Shown here: positions 1 through 7,457 of the stretch, piece after piece
Numbering within the stretch: position 1 is the first letter of the stretch
How the letters are laid out: each line of letters starts with the position of its first letter
Source of the DNA: Mesoterricola sediminis
GTDB taxonomy: Bacteria; Acidobacteriota; Holophagae; Holophagales; Holophagaceae
NCBI RefSeq assembly: GCF_030295425.1
Contig: NZ_AP027081.1
Coordinates: 558,001-622,000, forward strand
Reading direction: 5' to 3'
DNA: 64,000 nt
Notes under the pieces: generated by a model
What the model was told of the DNA's origin: nothing
The model's input: the letters and a program-made list of their open reading frames with translations, nothing else
Databases searched by the model: none
Translations under genes and position numbers: made by a program

Positions 1-857
1 TCAGCCTGGTCCGCCAGTGGGACACCACCCTGGGCCGGACCCGGAACTGGCAGCTGGGCGCCGACGTGTGGTACGGCCGGGACCAGGCCGGGCGGGCCTT
101 CTCCCAGGGCACCAGCGCCTGGGCCCGCATGGACCTCACCACGTTCTGGTCCTTCTGGGGCAGCACCTGGACCAACCTCCCCCTGGAGGATGACCGGGAG
201 CTCCGCACCTGGAGCGATCCCGTCAAGAAGTACCTCCGCCGGCCCCGGAGCAACGGGGTCAACCTGGGCTTCGACACCCCGGGCAACCGCCCGTGGTACG
301 TGCGCATCAGCGCCGACCGGTCCTGGTACCCGGGCGGCCCCACCACGACCACGTCCTGGTCCCAGTCCATCAAGCTGGGCGAGTCCTTCGAGGTGAACAC
401 GGACACGAGCTGGGTCCAGGCCGAGGGCGAGCAGCGCTACCTGGAGACCCAGGGGACGATCCCCGTCGTCGGCCTGCGCCGCATGTCCCAGTTCAACGAG
501 ACGGTGCGCGTGGCCTACGCCTTCAATCCGCGCCTCTCCGTCCAGGTCCTCAGCCAGTGGCTGCTGGCCAACTGGAATTTCCGGGACACCCAGGCCTACG
601 TGGACGACGAGACCCTGGCCCCCGCGGCCCCGGCCGGCGACACGGCCTTCTCGGACCGCCTCTGGAACGAGAACCTCATCGTGCGGTGGGAGTTCAAGGC
701 CGGCTCCACCCTGTTCTTCGTCTACACCCACGGGGTGGCCACCGACGCCCTCGTGAACGACCGGGGCTCGCTGAGCCCGCGCTCGGACATCTCGGTCCTG
801 GGGCGGCTGCCGTCGGACGACGTGTTCCTGGTGAAGCTGAGCTGGCTCTTCCGCTGA
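1..857 (+). CDS. DUF5916-type outer-membrane protein, C-terminal part (partial)
   Basis: The reading frame is open at the left edge (first whole codon at base 3), so only about the last 284 residues are seen. The segment is rich in alternating aromatic and polar residues typical of outer-membrane beta strands. It ends with a pattern that I recognise from DUF5916 proteins: an N-E-N-L-I-V-R-W-E-F stretch, then G-S-T-L-F-F-V-Y, and a final strand ending L-S-W-L-F-R. DUF5916 proteins are large cell-surface proteins, often with an N-terminal carbohydrate-binding family 9-like domain; their function is not established. The TGA stop abuts the stop of the convergent aldehyde dehydrogenase gene. Family assignment rests on C-terminal pattern only. 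Confidence 0.7.
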   Translation, partial: SLVRQWDTTLGRTRNWQLGADVWYGRDQAGRAFSQGTSAWARMDLTTFWSFWGSTWTNLPLEDDRELRTWSDPVKKYLRRPRSNGVNLGFDTPGNRPWYVRISADRSWYPGGPTTTTSWSQSIKLGESFEVNTDTSWVQAEGEQRYLETQGTIPVVGLRRMSQFNETVRVAYAFNPRLSVQVLSQWLLANWNFRDTQAYVDDETLAPAAPAGDTAFSDRLWNENLIVRWEFKAGSTLFFVYTHGVATDALVNDRGSLSPRSDISVLGRLPSDDVFLVKLSWLFR

Positions 858-2270
858 TCAGAGCCAGCGCAGGGTCAGGTCCACCAGGCGCCGCACGAAC
901 CGGGTGTAGGGCGGGTACATGAGCTGGATGGGGGCGAAGCGGGTCCGCTGGCGGAGCACCGCGCGCTCGTTGGAGAAGGCCAGGAAGCCGTGGTGCCCGT
1001 GGGCCTTCCCGAAGCCCGAAGCCCCGACCCCGCCCGCGGGCAGGCCCGGGTGGGCGAAGTGGAGCACGGTGTCCCCCACGCAGGCGCCGCCGGAGGCGGT
1101 GCCGGCCAGGATCGCCTCCGCCCCGGCGCGGGTGCCCGTGAAGACGTAGAGGGCCAGGGGCGGGGGGCCCGTGATCACGCGCTCGCGGGCGGCGGCCATG
1201 GAGGGCACCGGGATCACGGGCAGGATGGGCCCGAAGATCTCCTCCCCCATGAGGGGGGAGTCGGGGGGGACGTCGGCCACGAGGGTCGGGGCGAAGTAGC
1301 GGTCCGCCTCGTCCCAGTCGCCGCCGAGGACGACCCGGCCCGAGGGGGGCGCCAGCAGGGCCCGCAGGCGGTCCAGGTGGGGCCGGGAGATGATCCGCGC
1401 GAAGTCCGGGCTGGCCCGGCGCGCCTCCGGCGTGGCGCCGTAGGCCGTCCGGACCGCCCGGGCCAGGGCCTCCACCAGGGCATCGTGCACGGAGGCGTGG
1501 ACGAACACGTGGTCGGGGGCCACGCAGGTCTGGCCGGCATTGATGAACTTCCCCCACACGATCCGCTTGGCCGCCGTCTCCAGGTCCGCGTCCGCGTCCA
1601 CGAAGACCGGGGACTTGCCGCCCAGCTCCAGGGTGACGGAGGCGAGGTGCCGGGCCGCGGCCTCCATGACGATCCGGCCCACCCGGGGGCTGCCCGTGAA
1701 GAACACGTGGTCGAAGGGCAGGTCCAGCAGGGCCTGGGCGGTCTCCGGCCCGCCCTCCACCAGGTCGACCTCCCCGGGGGGGAAGACCTCGGCCAGGAGG
1801 CCGCGGAGGAAGGCGTTGGTGGCGGGGGTGGCCTCGGAGGGCTTGAGGAGCGCGCAGTTGCCGGCGGCGACGGCGGAGACGAGGGGGCCCAGGGCGAGGA
1901 GGAGGGGGTAGTTCCAGGGGCTGAGGATGAGGACGACCCCCTTGGGCTCCGGGCGCACCTGGGCGGAACTGCCCAGGAAGGACAGGAAGAGGCCGCCGGA
2001 CCGGGGGCGCATCCACCGGCCCAGCCGCTTTACCGCCATCCGGATCTCGGTGAGCACGGGGTAGAGTTCCGTGAGGTCCACCTCCGCGGGGGCCTTGCCG
2101 AAATCGGCGGCGAGGGCGGCATGGGCCTCGGCCCGGCGGGCCATGAGGGCGTCGAGAAGGGCCACGAGCCGGCGGCGCCGCAGGTCCGCGGTGGTGGCCG
2201 CCTGCCGCCAGCGGTGGGCCCGCAGCGCTTCAAAGCGGGCGTGGAGATCCTGGGGGGGCGTCTCGGGCAT
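858..2270 (-). CDS. aldehyde dehydrogenase family protein (class 3 / fatty aldehyde type)
   Basis: A 470-residue NAD(P)-dependent aldehyde dehydrogenase oxidising an aldehyde to the acid. The SPWNYP motif holds N120, FTGSPRVG is near 191-198, the general-base glutamate is E215 in LELGGKSP, and the catalytic cysteine is C249 in NAGQTCVAPD. The C-terminus (FAPIQLMYPPYTRF and a following hydrophobic helix) is typical of class 3 fatty or coniferyl aldehyde dehydrogenases and suggests membrane contact. Start ATG at 2270 was chosen because it begins a normal family N-terminus; the open frame runs much further upstream but that part is low-complexity antisense to the HPt gene. Monocistronic, convergent with the DUF5916 gene and divergent from the HPt gene. 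The substrate cannot be read from sequence. Confidence 0.9.
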   Translation of the reverse strand: MPETPPQDLHARFEALRAHRWRQAATTADLRRRRLVALLDALMARRAEAHAALAADFGKAPAEVDLTELYPVLTEIRMAVKRLGRWMRPRSGGLFLSFLGSSAQVRPEPKGVVLILSPWNYPLLLALGPLVSAVAAGNCALLKPSEATPATNAFLRGLLAEVFPPGEVDLVEGGPETAQALLDLPFDHVFFTGSPRVGRIVMEAAARHLASVTLELGGKSPVFVDADADLETAAKRIVWGKFINAGQTCVAPDHVFVHASVHDALVEALARAVRTAYGATPEARRASPDFARIISRPHLDRLRALLAPPSGRVVLGGDWDEADRYFAPTLVADVPPDSPLMGEEIFGPILPVIPVPSMAAARERVITGPPPLALYVFTGTRAGAEAILAGTASGGACVGDTVLHFAHPGLPAGGVGASGFGKAHGHHGFLAFSNERAVLRQRTRFAPIQLMYPPYTRFVRRLVDLTLRWL

Positions 2271-2500
2271 GGGGGGCTCCGGCGGCCGGTTCCCGCGGGG
2301 AAGGGCACGGGATAAGATAATCGCGCTTTCAGCCGGGCGACAGGCCTGAAGCCCCGCCATGCCTGAGCGCACTTCCGACGCGAAGGGGGAAGCCCTGCAT
2401 CGGCATTGGGGCAAGATGGGGGAGACCCCGGTCCCCATCGGGATCGCCCCGAAGCCATCCTGCCCGCTGCCCTCAGCGTCCAGACCGTTCCAGGAGTTCC
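2271..2500. promoter_or_regulatory. divergent intergenic region between aldehyde dehydrogenase and HPt genes
   Basis: This 230-base gap separates two divergently transcribed genes and so should hold both promoters. An AT-richer patch (GATAAGATAATC near 2311-2322) is the only obvious promoter-like DNA, on the aldehyde dehydrogenase side. I see no convincing -35/-10 pair, riboswitch or operator. A ribosome-binding site AGGAG lies just before the HPt start at 2501. Confidence 0.35.
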
Positions 2501-3019
2501 ATGCACGGCGCCTCTTTCCTCTTCCTCCTCCTGGCGGCGGCCGCCGGTGCGGGCCTGGCGGTGGCCGGTTGGCGTTCCCGCCGGCGCCTGCGGGCCCGGG
2601 AGCCCCATCCCCCGGTCCCCGCGTCGGCGCCCTGCGAGGTTCCGGCGGCCCCCGCGGCCGGGGGTGGCGCGGCCGCCTGGGTCCTGCCGGGGATCCGGAC
2701 GGAACTGGGCCTGGGCTACTGCGCCGGCCGGGAGGACGTCTACCGCCGCATGCTGGAGCGGTTCCGGGACGGGAAGGCCCGGGCGGGCGCGGACCTCCGC
2801 CAGGCCCTGGGCGCGGGGGACCTGGAGACCGCCCAGCGTCTGGTCCATACGCTGAAATCCACGGCCATGACCCTGGGAGCGGAGGCCCTGTCCTGGGCCG
2901 CCCGGGACCTGGAGGAGGCCCTCCTGCGGGGCGGGAGGCCGCCCGAGGCGGCCGTGGCGTGTTTCGAGGCCCGGCTGGAGGTGGTGGTGGAGGGGCTGCG
3001 CAAGGGGCTGGGCGAATAG
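2501..3019 (+). CDS. membrane-anchored HPt (histidine phosphotransfer) domain protein
   Basis: A 172-residue protein with an N-terminal hydrophobic helix (about residues 4-24) followed by basic residues, a proline/alanine-rich linker (about 32-60) and a C-terminal HPt four-helix domain. The phosphoacceptor histidine is H116 in VHTLKSTA, the usual HxxK(S/G) pattern. HPt proteins carry phosphoryl groups between receiver domains. Most stand-alone HPt proteins are soluble, so the membrane anchor is a notable feature. It lies just upstream of the chemotaxis cluster but is separated from it by 315 bases with its own AT-rich promoter DNA, so it is probably a separate unit. Start ATG 2501 has a good AGGAG site. 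Partner receivers are unknown; the double-receiver or hybrid kinases in this genome are candidates. Confidence 0.8.
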   Translation: MHGASFLFLLLAAAAGAGLAVAGWRSRRRLRAREPHPPVPASAPCEVPAAPAAGGGAAAWVLPGIRTELGLGYCAGREDVYRRMLERFRDGKARAGADLRQALGAGDLETAQRLVHTLKSTAMTLGAEALSWAARDLEEALLRGGRPPEAAVACFEARLEVVVEGLRKGLGE

Positions 3020-3334
3020 GAAAAAGCGGCCTGTTTCGAAATTTTAATAACTGGGAAAAACCTAGGAATGACTTGTATGAATGCCAAGTTGGCACTTATG
3101 AGCTTGATTCTGTCGTTCGATCGTATTAATGCCTGTTTTCAAGAATTCAATTAAGAGCCAGCGCTCTGGTTTGCTTCTGTATAAAGGACTTGGAAATGGG
3201 GAAGGGCCGGGGCGGCCGCGCCGGGGAGGGTTCCGGGACGGAGGGGTTTGTATTAGCCTCTTGTTTCAATTGGCAACATATTCATTCCTGATCGTGAATT
3301 TCCTGGCCCCGCGCGGTTCCCCGTTGGAGTTCGC
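3020..3334 (+). promoter_or_regulatory. AT-rich promoter/leader region of chemotaxis block A
   Basis: This 315-base gap is much richer in A+T than the genes around it. It contains an inverted repeat TGCCAAGTTGGCA (3082-3094), a second short one AGAGC-CAGC-GCTCT (3154-3167), a possible TTGATT (3104) with TATTAA (3124) at a short spacing, and TATAAA at 3180-3185. Bases 3017-3066 align with the start of the gap before block B (about 9667-9712): both have two runs of five A's about 30 bases apart around GTTTCG(G)AAATT. A ten-base string GTATTAGCCT at 3250-3259 recurs at 9906-9915. A ribosome-binding site TTGGAG lies at 3324-3329. The exact promoter is not resolved. Confidence 0.5.
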
Positions 3335-4462
3335 TTGATCCACCCTCGGTCCCCCCAGCCCGATGTTCTGAGCCGCTCCGGGCTGCCTGCGCTGGCCTTC
3401 CTGGCGCCCTGGGGGCTGTCGGGATTCCGGTGGCCCGGTGCCTTGGCAGGCGTCCTGGCGGCCGGCTGCACCGTCGCCGCCCGGCGTTTCGCCACCCAGG
3501 CCCCCGCGGCCGGCGCCCCCCCGGCGCCCGTCCCGGAGGCCCCCGCGCCGGCGCCCGGGGCGGCCCCCCTGGCCCAGGTGGCCCAGGCCGTGGTGCCGGT
3601 GTGGGCGGGGCAGACCGCCGAGGCCCGGCAGCAGATGGAGGAGGCCATCCGGGGCCTGGCCTCGCGGTTCGCGGGCATGCACGGGGAGCTGCGCAAGGCC
3701 CTGGACACCTCGGGGCTGGAGAGCAACCGGGAGCTGCAGGGAATCATCGACCGGGGGTCGGAGGCCCTGGCGGGGGTGGTGCGGGACCTGGCGGAGGGGG
3801 CCCGGGCCCGGGCCGTGGTGCTGGAGAAGATCCGGGGGCTGGCGGCGATCACGGAGGAGCTGCGGGCCATGAGCGAGGAGGTGGCCTCCATCGCCAACCA
3901 GACCAACCTGCTGGCCCTGAACGCGGCCATCGAGGCGGCCCACGCCCGGGAGCTGGGGCGGGGCTTCGCGGTGGTGGCCGACGAGGTGCGCAAGCTCTCG
4001 GAGCGCTCGGGCACGACGGGGAACGCGATCACGACCAAGGTGGCGTGGGTGAACCAGTCGCTGCTGGAGACCCTGCGGGAGACGGAGGCCTTCGGGGACC
4101 GGGAGGCGGAGGTGATCCACCGGGCGGAGGCGACCATCCACCGGGTGGTGGAGGACATCCAGGCCGGGGCGACGGACCTGTCGGGTTCGGCGCGGCGGTT
4201 CGAGGAGGCCGGGGAGGACCTGGGCCGGGAGATCTCGGGGACGCTGGTGCACCTGCAGTTCCAGGACCGGGTCTCGCAGATCCTGCAGAGCGTGATCGCG
4301 GACATGGAGAAGTTCGCGGCGGAGGTCGCGGGGGGCGGGGCGCTGGACGCGGCCGCGTGGCTCCGGGACCTGGAGCGCACGTACACGACGCTGGAGCAGC
4401 TCGCCGTGCACCACGGCGAGGGCGCGGGGGCGTCCGACGAATCCGACATCACCTTCTTCTGA
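3335..4462 (+). CDS. short receptor-like chemotaxis protein with CheZ-like tail (block A copy)
   Basis: A 375-residue protein lacking any periplasmic sensor domain. A short hydrophobic N-terminus (about 18-48) may anchor it; a proline/alanine linker follows. The MCP hairpin tip is present at about 186-225 ([15 protein letters not shown], then [17 protein letters not shown]), so it should bind CheA/CheW. Beyond the hairpin, [11 protein letters not shown] contains D311 and Q315, the D-x3-Q spacing of the CheZ phosphatase motif, and the protein ends in acidic/aromatic DESDITFF, reminiscent of the CheY-binding tail of CheZ. The gene precedes cheY by 8 bases. Start is TTG 3335 behind TTGGAG; the paralogue at 13317 gives exactly the same length from its GTG, which supports both non-ATG starts. 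The CheZ-like role is inference. Confidence 0.8.
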   Translation: MIHPRSPQPDVLSRSGLPALAFLAPWGLSGFRWPGALAGVLAAGCTVAARRFATQAPAAGAPPAPVPEAPAPAPGAAPLAQVAQAVVPVWAGQTAEARQQMEEAIRGLASRFAGMHGELRKALDTSGLESNRELQGIIDRGSEALAGVVRDLAEGARARAVVLEKIRGLAAITEELRAMSEEVASIANQTNLLALNAAIEAAHARELGRGFAVVADEVRKLSERSGTTGNAITTKVAWVNQSLLETLRETEAFGDREAEVIHRAEATIHRVVEDIQAGATDLSGSARRFEEAGEDLGREISGTLVHLQFQDRVSQILQSVIADMEKFAAEVAGGGALDAAAWLRDLERTYTTLEQLAVHHGEGAGASDESDITFF

Positions 4463-4470
4463 GTGGAGCC

Positions 4471-4839
4471 ATGGCCAGGACGATCATGATCATCGACGAT
4501 TCCGTGAGCCTGCGGCAGGTGGTGGGCATCGCCCTCGCCGGGGCGGGCTACGAGGTGATCGAGGCCTGCGACGGCCAGGACGCGCTGTCGAAGCTCACGG
4601 GCCAGAAGGTGCACCTGATGGTGTGCGACGTGAACATGCCCAACATGGACGGGATCACGTTCCTGAAGACGGTGCGGACGCTGCCGGCCTACAGATTCAC
4701 GCCGATCATCATGCTGACGACGGAAGCGGGCGAAGAGAAGAAGAAGGAGGGCCAGGCCGCGGGGGCGCGGGCCTGGGTGGTCAAGCCCTTCAAGCCCGAG
4801 CAGCTCCTGATGGCGGTTTCCAAACTCATCCTTCCCTGA
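4471..4839 (+). CDS. cheY: CheY-type single-domain response regulator (block A)
   Basis: A 122-residue stand-alone receiver. The acidic pocket is D9-D10 (IIDDS), the phosphoacceptor is D53 (VCDVNMP), the switch threonine is T83 (LTTEAG) and the conserved lysine is K105 (VVKPF). It should take phosphate from CheA and act as the output protein, at a flagellar motor or another machine such as type IV pili; no motor genes are in the window to decide. It sits 8 bases after the short receptor gene and 9 before the STAS gene, so co-transcribed. It differs from the block C copy at only three positions (R3/K, R75/K, E110/D), so the two CheY proteins are probably interchangeable. Confidence 0.93.
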   Translation: MARTIMIIDDSVSLRQVVGIALAGAGYEVIEACDGQDALSKLTGQKVHLMVCDVNMPNMDGITFLKTVRTLPAYRFTPIIMLTTEAGEEKKKEGQAAGARAWVVKPFKPEQLLMAVSKLILP

Positions 4840-4848
4840 GGTGTTGCC

Positions 4849-5166
4849 ATGCTGACGTTCACGCGGTCAGGTTCCACGCTCAAGCTCGAGGGCGAATTGA
4901 CCATTTTCGAGGCGGCCGAGGCCCGGGCGCGGCTCCGGGAGGAGCTGCGCCAGGCGCCCCTGGAGCTGGACCTGTCCGGGGTGGCGGAGGTGGACACCGC
5001 CGGCATCCAGGTCCTGCTCTGGCTCAAGCGGGAGGGCCAGGCCGCGGGGACCCCCGTGCCCTTCGGGAACCACAGCCCCGCGGTGGTGGAGGTCCTCGAC
5101 CTGCTGCGCCTGGCCGGGGCCTTCGGCGACACCCTCCTCCTCGCCCCCACCCAATCCCCTTCCTGA
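4849..5166 (+). CDS. STAS-domain protein in chemotaxis operon (block A)
   Basis: A 105-residue single STAS domain, the fold of anti-sigma-factor antagonists. The central DLSGVAEVDTAGIQ strand-loop-helix is diagnostic; a threonine (D-T-A-G) occupies the position where SpoIIAA-type proteins are phosphorylated. STAS proteins recur in chemotaxis operons; the small CheS protein of the Sinorhizobium che operon, reported to speed CheY1 dephosphorylation with CheA, is a possible functional parallel, but homology is not shown here. The gene lies tightly between cheY and cheA (9 and 10 bases). Compared with its neighbours it has diverged more from its block C copy (13 of 105 residues), so it may contribute to pathway insulation. 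Confidence 0.85.
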   Translation: MLTFTRSGSTLKLEGELTIFEAAEARARLREELRQAPLELDLSGVAEVDTAGIQVLLWLKREGQAAGTPVPFGNHSPAVVEVLDLLRLAGAFGDTLLLAPTQSPS

Positions 5167-5176
5167 GGACCGCGCC

Positions 5177-7333
5177 ATGGACATGGATCAGGTCAAGCAG
5201 ACGTTCATCACGGAGTGCCAGGAGCTCCTGGCGGCCATGGAGGAGGCCCTCCTGGGCCTCGAGGCGCAGCCGGACCCCGCCGAGTCCATCAACGCCATCT
5301 TCCGGGCGGTGCACACCATCAAGGGGTCGGCGGGCCTCTTCGGCCTGGATCCCATCGTGCGGTTCGCCCACGCGGTCGAGTCGGTCATGGACCGGGTGCG
5401 CGGGGGCCAGCTGGCCCTGGACGGCGACCTGGTGGGGCTCCTCCTGGCCTGCCACGATCACCTCGTGGTCCTCATCCAGGAGGGCACGGACGCCGAAGGG
5501 CAGCTCAGCCCGGAGCTCGGCGCGGAAGGGGACCGGCTTCTGGAGGCCCTGGTGCCCTGGCTGAAGGGGGAGGTGGCGACGGCGGCCATCCGGCCTGAAC
5601 CCACGGGCCATCCGGCCGCGGGCCGCGATCACTGGCACCTGTCGGTGCGCTTCGCCCCCACGGTGCTCCAGACGGGCATGGACCCCCTGTCCTTCGTGCG
5701 GTATCTGGGCACCCTGGGCCGGATGGTGCACATGCACGCCCTCCTGGAGGGGCTCCCCGCCGGGGAGGCCTTCGACCCGGAGCAGTGCTACCTGGGCCTG
5801 GAGATGGACCTGGAGACGGACGCCGACCGGAAGACCCTGGAGGACGTGTTCGAGTTCGTGCGGGAGGAGAGCCAGGTCCGGCTGATCCCGCCCCAGGCCA
5901 AGGTGGAGGCGTACCTGGCCCTGATCCGGGAGCTGCCCGACGAGGAGCACCTGCTGGGCGAGATCCTGGTGGCCGGGGGCTGCATCACCGAGTACGACCT
6001 GGCCGAGGCGCTGCGGGTGCAGCGGGAGGCGGAGGACGGCCGGAAGGTGGGGACGATCCTCGTGCAGGACCAGGACGTGCCGGCCCCCGTGGTGGCGGCG
6101 GCGCTGGAGAAGCAGAAGAAGGCCCAGGACCGCCAGGCCGGGGAGCTGAAGATCGTGAAGGTCTCGGCGGACAAGCTGGACAAGCTCGTGGACCTGGTGG
6201 GAGAGCTGGTGATCGCCGGGGCCAGCGCGCAGACCCGCGCGGCGGGGGCCCGGGACGGATCGCTGCTGGAGTCCCTGACGGTGGTGAACAAGCTCGTGGA
6301 GGAGATCCGGGACAACGCCCTGAGTCTGCGGATGGTGCAGATCGGGGAGACGTTCGCGCGGTTCCGGCGGGTGGTGCGGGACGTGTCGAAGGAGCTGGGC
6401 AAGGCCATCGACCTGGAGGTGCAGGGGGCCGAGACCGAGCTGGACAAGTCGATCGTGGAGAAGCTGGCGGACCCGCTGATGCACATCGTGCGGAACGCCA
6501 TCGACCACGGGATCGAGACGCTGGAGGTGCGTCGGGCGCGGGGGAAGCCGGATACGGGTTCGCTGGCGCTGAACGCGTTCCACGAGTCGGGGAGCATCGT
6601 CATCGAGGTGAGCGACGACGGCGGCGGCCTGGACCGGGCGCGGATCCTGCGGAAGGCCGTGGAGCGCGGGCTGGTGCAGGAGGGCGCGGAGCTGTCGGAC
6701 GCGGAGATCAACGCGATGATCTTCGAGCCGGGGTTCTCCACGGCGGCGGCGGTGACGAACCTGTCGGGCCGGGGCGTGGGCATGGACGTGGTGCGCCGGA
6801 ACATCGACGAGCTGCGGGGCACGGTCGAGGTGGAAAGCTACGAGGGCGCGGGCACGACGATCCGGCTGCGCCTGCCGCTGACCCTGGCCATCATCGACGG
6901 CTTCATGGTGACCGTCGGGGAGGCCACGTACGTGGTGCCCCTGGACATGATCATCGAGTGCCTGGACCTGGGCCCGTTCCTGGAGTCGGAGGAGAACCAC
7001 CTGATCAACCTGCGGGGCGAGGTGCTGCCCTTCCTGCGGCTGCGGGAGGTGCTGGGTTCGCCCGGGGAGCGCCCGGCGCGGGAGCGGGTGGTGGTGGTGC
7101 AGTTCGGGGAGACCCGGGCGGGCATCGTCGTGGACCGGCTGCTGGGAGAGTTCCAGACGGTCATCAAGCCGCTGGGGAGCCTGTTCCAGCACCTGCGGGG
7201 CGTGGGCGGGTCCACGATCCTGGGCTCGGGCAAGGTGGCCCTGGTCCTGGACGTGCCCGAACTGGTCCAGCTCGCCGTGGGCGGGCGCAGTCAGCCCGGC
7301 CGCATCCTCCCGGCCCTCGCCCAGGGCTCCTGA
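5177..7333 (+). CDS. cheA: chemotaxis histidine kinase CheA (block A)
   Basis: A 718-residue CheA. The P1 HPt domain carries H46 (AVHTIKGSAG). A P2-like segment spans about 145-245, from DHWHLSVRFAP. About 259-318 comes an insert with two tandem helical motifs (LGEILV...ITEYDLAEAL and VGTILV...VVAAALEKQ) resembling the MshEN/GspE N-terminal repeat. Then follow the dimerisation helices (DKLDKLVDLVGELVIA), the ATPase with N-box IVRNAIDHGIE, DDGGGLD and GRGVGMDVV, and a C-terminal CheW-like P5 domain. It autophosphorylates at receptor arrays and feeds CheY and CheB. It starts 10 bases after the STAS gene. From about residue 290 to 553 it is identical to CheA of block C, but the P1-P2 linker differs. 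Start ATG 5177 follows GGACC and is conserved in both copies. Confidence 0.94.
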   Translation: MDMDQVKQTFITECQELLAAMEEALLGLEAQPDPAESINAIFRAVHTIKGSAGLFGLDPIVRFAHAVESVMDRVRGGQLALDGDLVGLLLACHDHLVVLIQEGTDAEGQLSPELGAEGDRLLEALVPWLKGEVATAAIRPEPTGHPAAGRDHWHLSVRFAPTVLQTGMDPLSFVRYLGTLGRMVHMHALLEGLPAGEAFDPEQCYLGLEMDLETDADRKTLEDVFEFVREESQVRLIPPQAKVEAYLALIRELPDEEHLLGEILVAGGCITEYDLAEALRVQREAEDGRKVGTILVQDQDVPAPVVAAALEKQKKAQDRQAGELKIVKVSADKLDKLVDLVGELVIAGASAQTRAAGARDGSLLESLTVVNKLVEEIRDNALSLRMVQIGETFARFRRVVRDVSKELGKAIDLEVQGAETELDKSIVEKLADPLMHIVRNAIDHGIETLEVRRARGKPDTGSLALNAFHESGSIVIEVSDDGGGLDRARILRKAVERGLVQEGAELSDAEINAMIFEPGFSTAAAVTNLSGRGVGMDVVRRNIDELRGTVEVESYEGAGTTIRLRLPLTLAIIDGFMVTVGEATYVVPLDMIIECLDLGPFLESEENHLINLRGEVLPFLRLREVLGSPGERPARERVVVVQFGETRAGIVVDRLLGEFQTVIKPLGSLFQHLRGVGGSTILGSGKVALVLDVPELVQLAVGGRSQPGRILPALAQGS

Positions 7334-7457
7334 TCCATCCCCCCCCTGGGGTTCGTTGACGCACGTGCATTCACGCTTTTCTTTCGTTCCCGGATGTCCG
7401 CAACGCGCAGGCTCCGGGCCCCCCTTCCCCCCCTCTCTTCTTGAACGAAGGTGACCC
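7334..7457 (+). other. gap between cheA and the next receptor gene
   Basis: A 124-base non-coding gap rich in pyrimidine runs. TTGACG near 7354 is a possible -35 box, but no good -10 follows. The last bases (CTTGAACGAAGGTGACCCATG) match the leader of the paralogous receptor gene at 18934, so this part was copied with that gene. No clear terminator is visible. Confidence 0.4.

Larger units (their letters stand above)
3396..7280 (+). repeat. tandem duplicated che segment, copy 1 (pairs with 13378-17265)
   Basis: The short receptor gene, cheY, STAS gene and cheA are repeated about 9,982 bases downstream in the same order and spacing. Identity is uneven. The short receptor (one amino-acid change after residue 20, H262 to R), CheY (three changes) and the CheA catalytic core are nearly identical at base level, while the STAS protein (13 changes in 105) and the CheA region around residues 100-150 differ clearly. 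The offset changes from 9,982 to 9,985 inside cheA because copy 2 has one extra codon. Confidence 0.9.

Noticed and set aside
2271-3095. N-terminal extension of the aldehyde dehydrogenase to about 745 residues
   Set aside because: The added part is proline/arginine-rich, antisense to the HPt gene, and the family N-terminus begins at ATG 2270.
3088-3108. Sigma-54 promoter TTGGCAC...GCTTGA
   Set aside because: The GG and GC elements are nine bases apart instead of ten, and the -12 box is poor; no enhancer-binding protein gene is near.
3111-3130. tRNA-like GTTCGATCG string
   Set aside because: No acceptor or anticodon stems can be formed around it. No tRNA was found elsewhere either.
3250-3259. 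GTATTAGCCT shared by 3250 and 9906 as a regulatory site
   Set aside because: It is only ten bases, lies at different distances from the genes (76 versus 178 bases) and has no similarity around it; a nine-base version also occurs inside the insertion sequence, so chance is likely.
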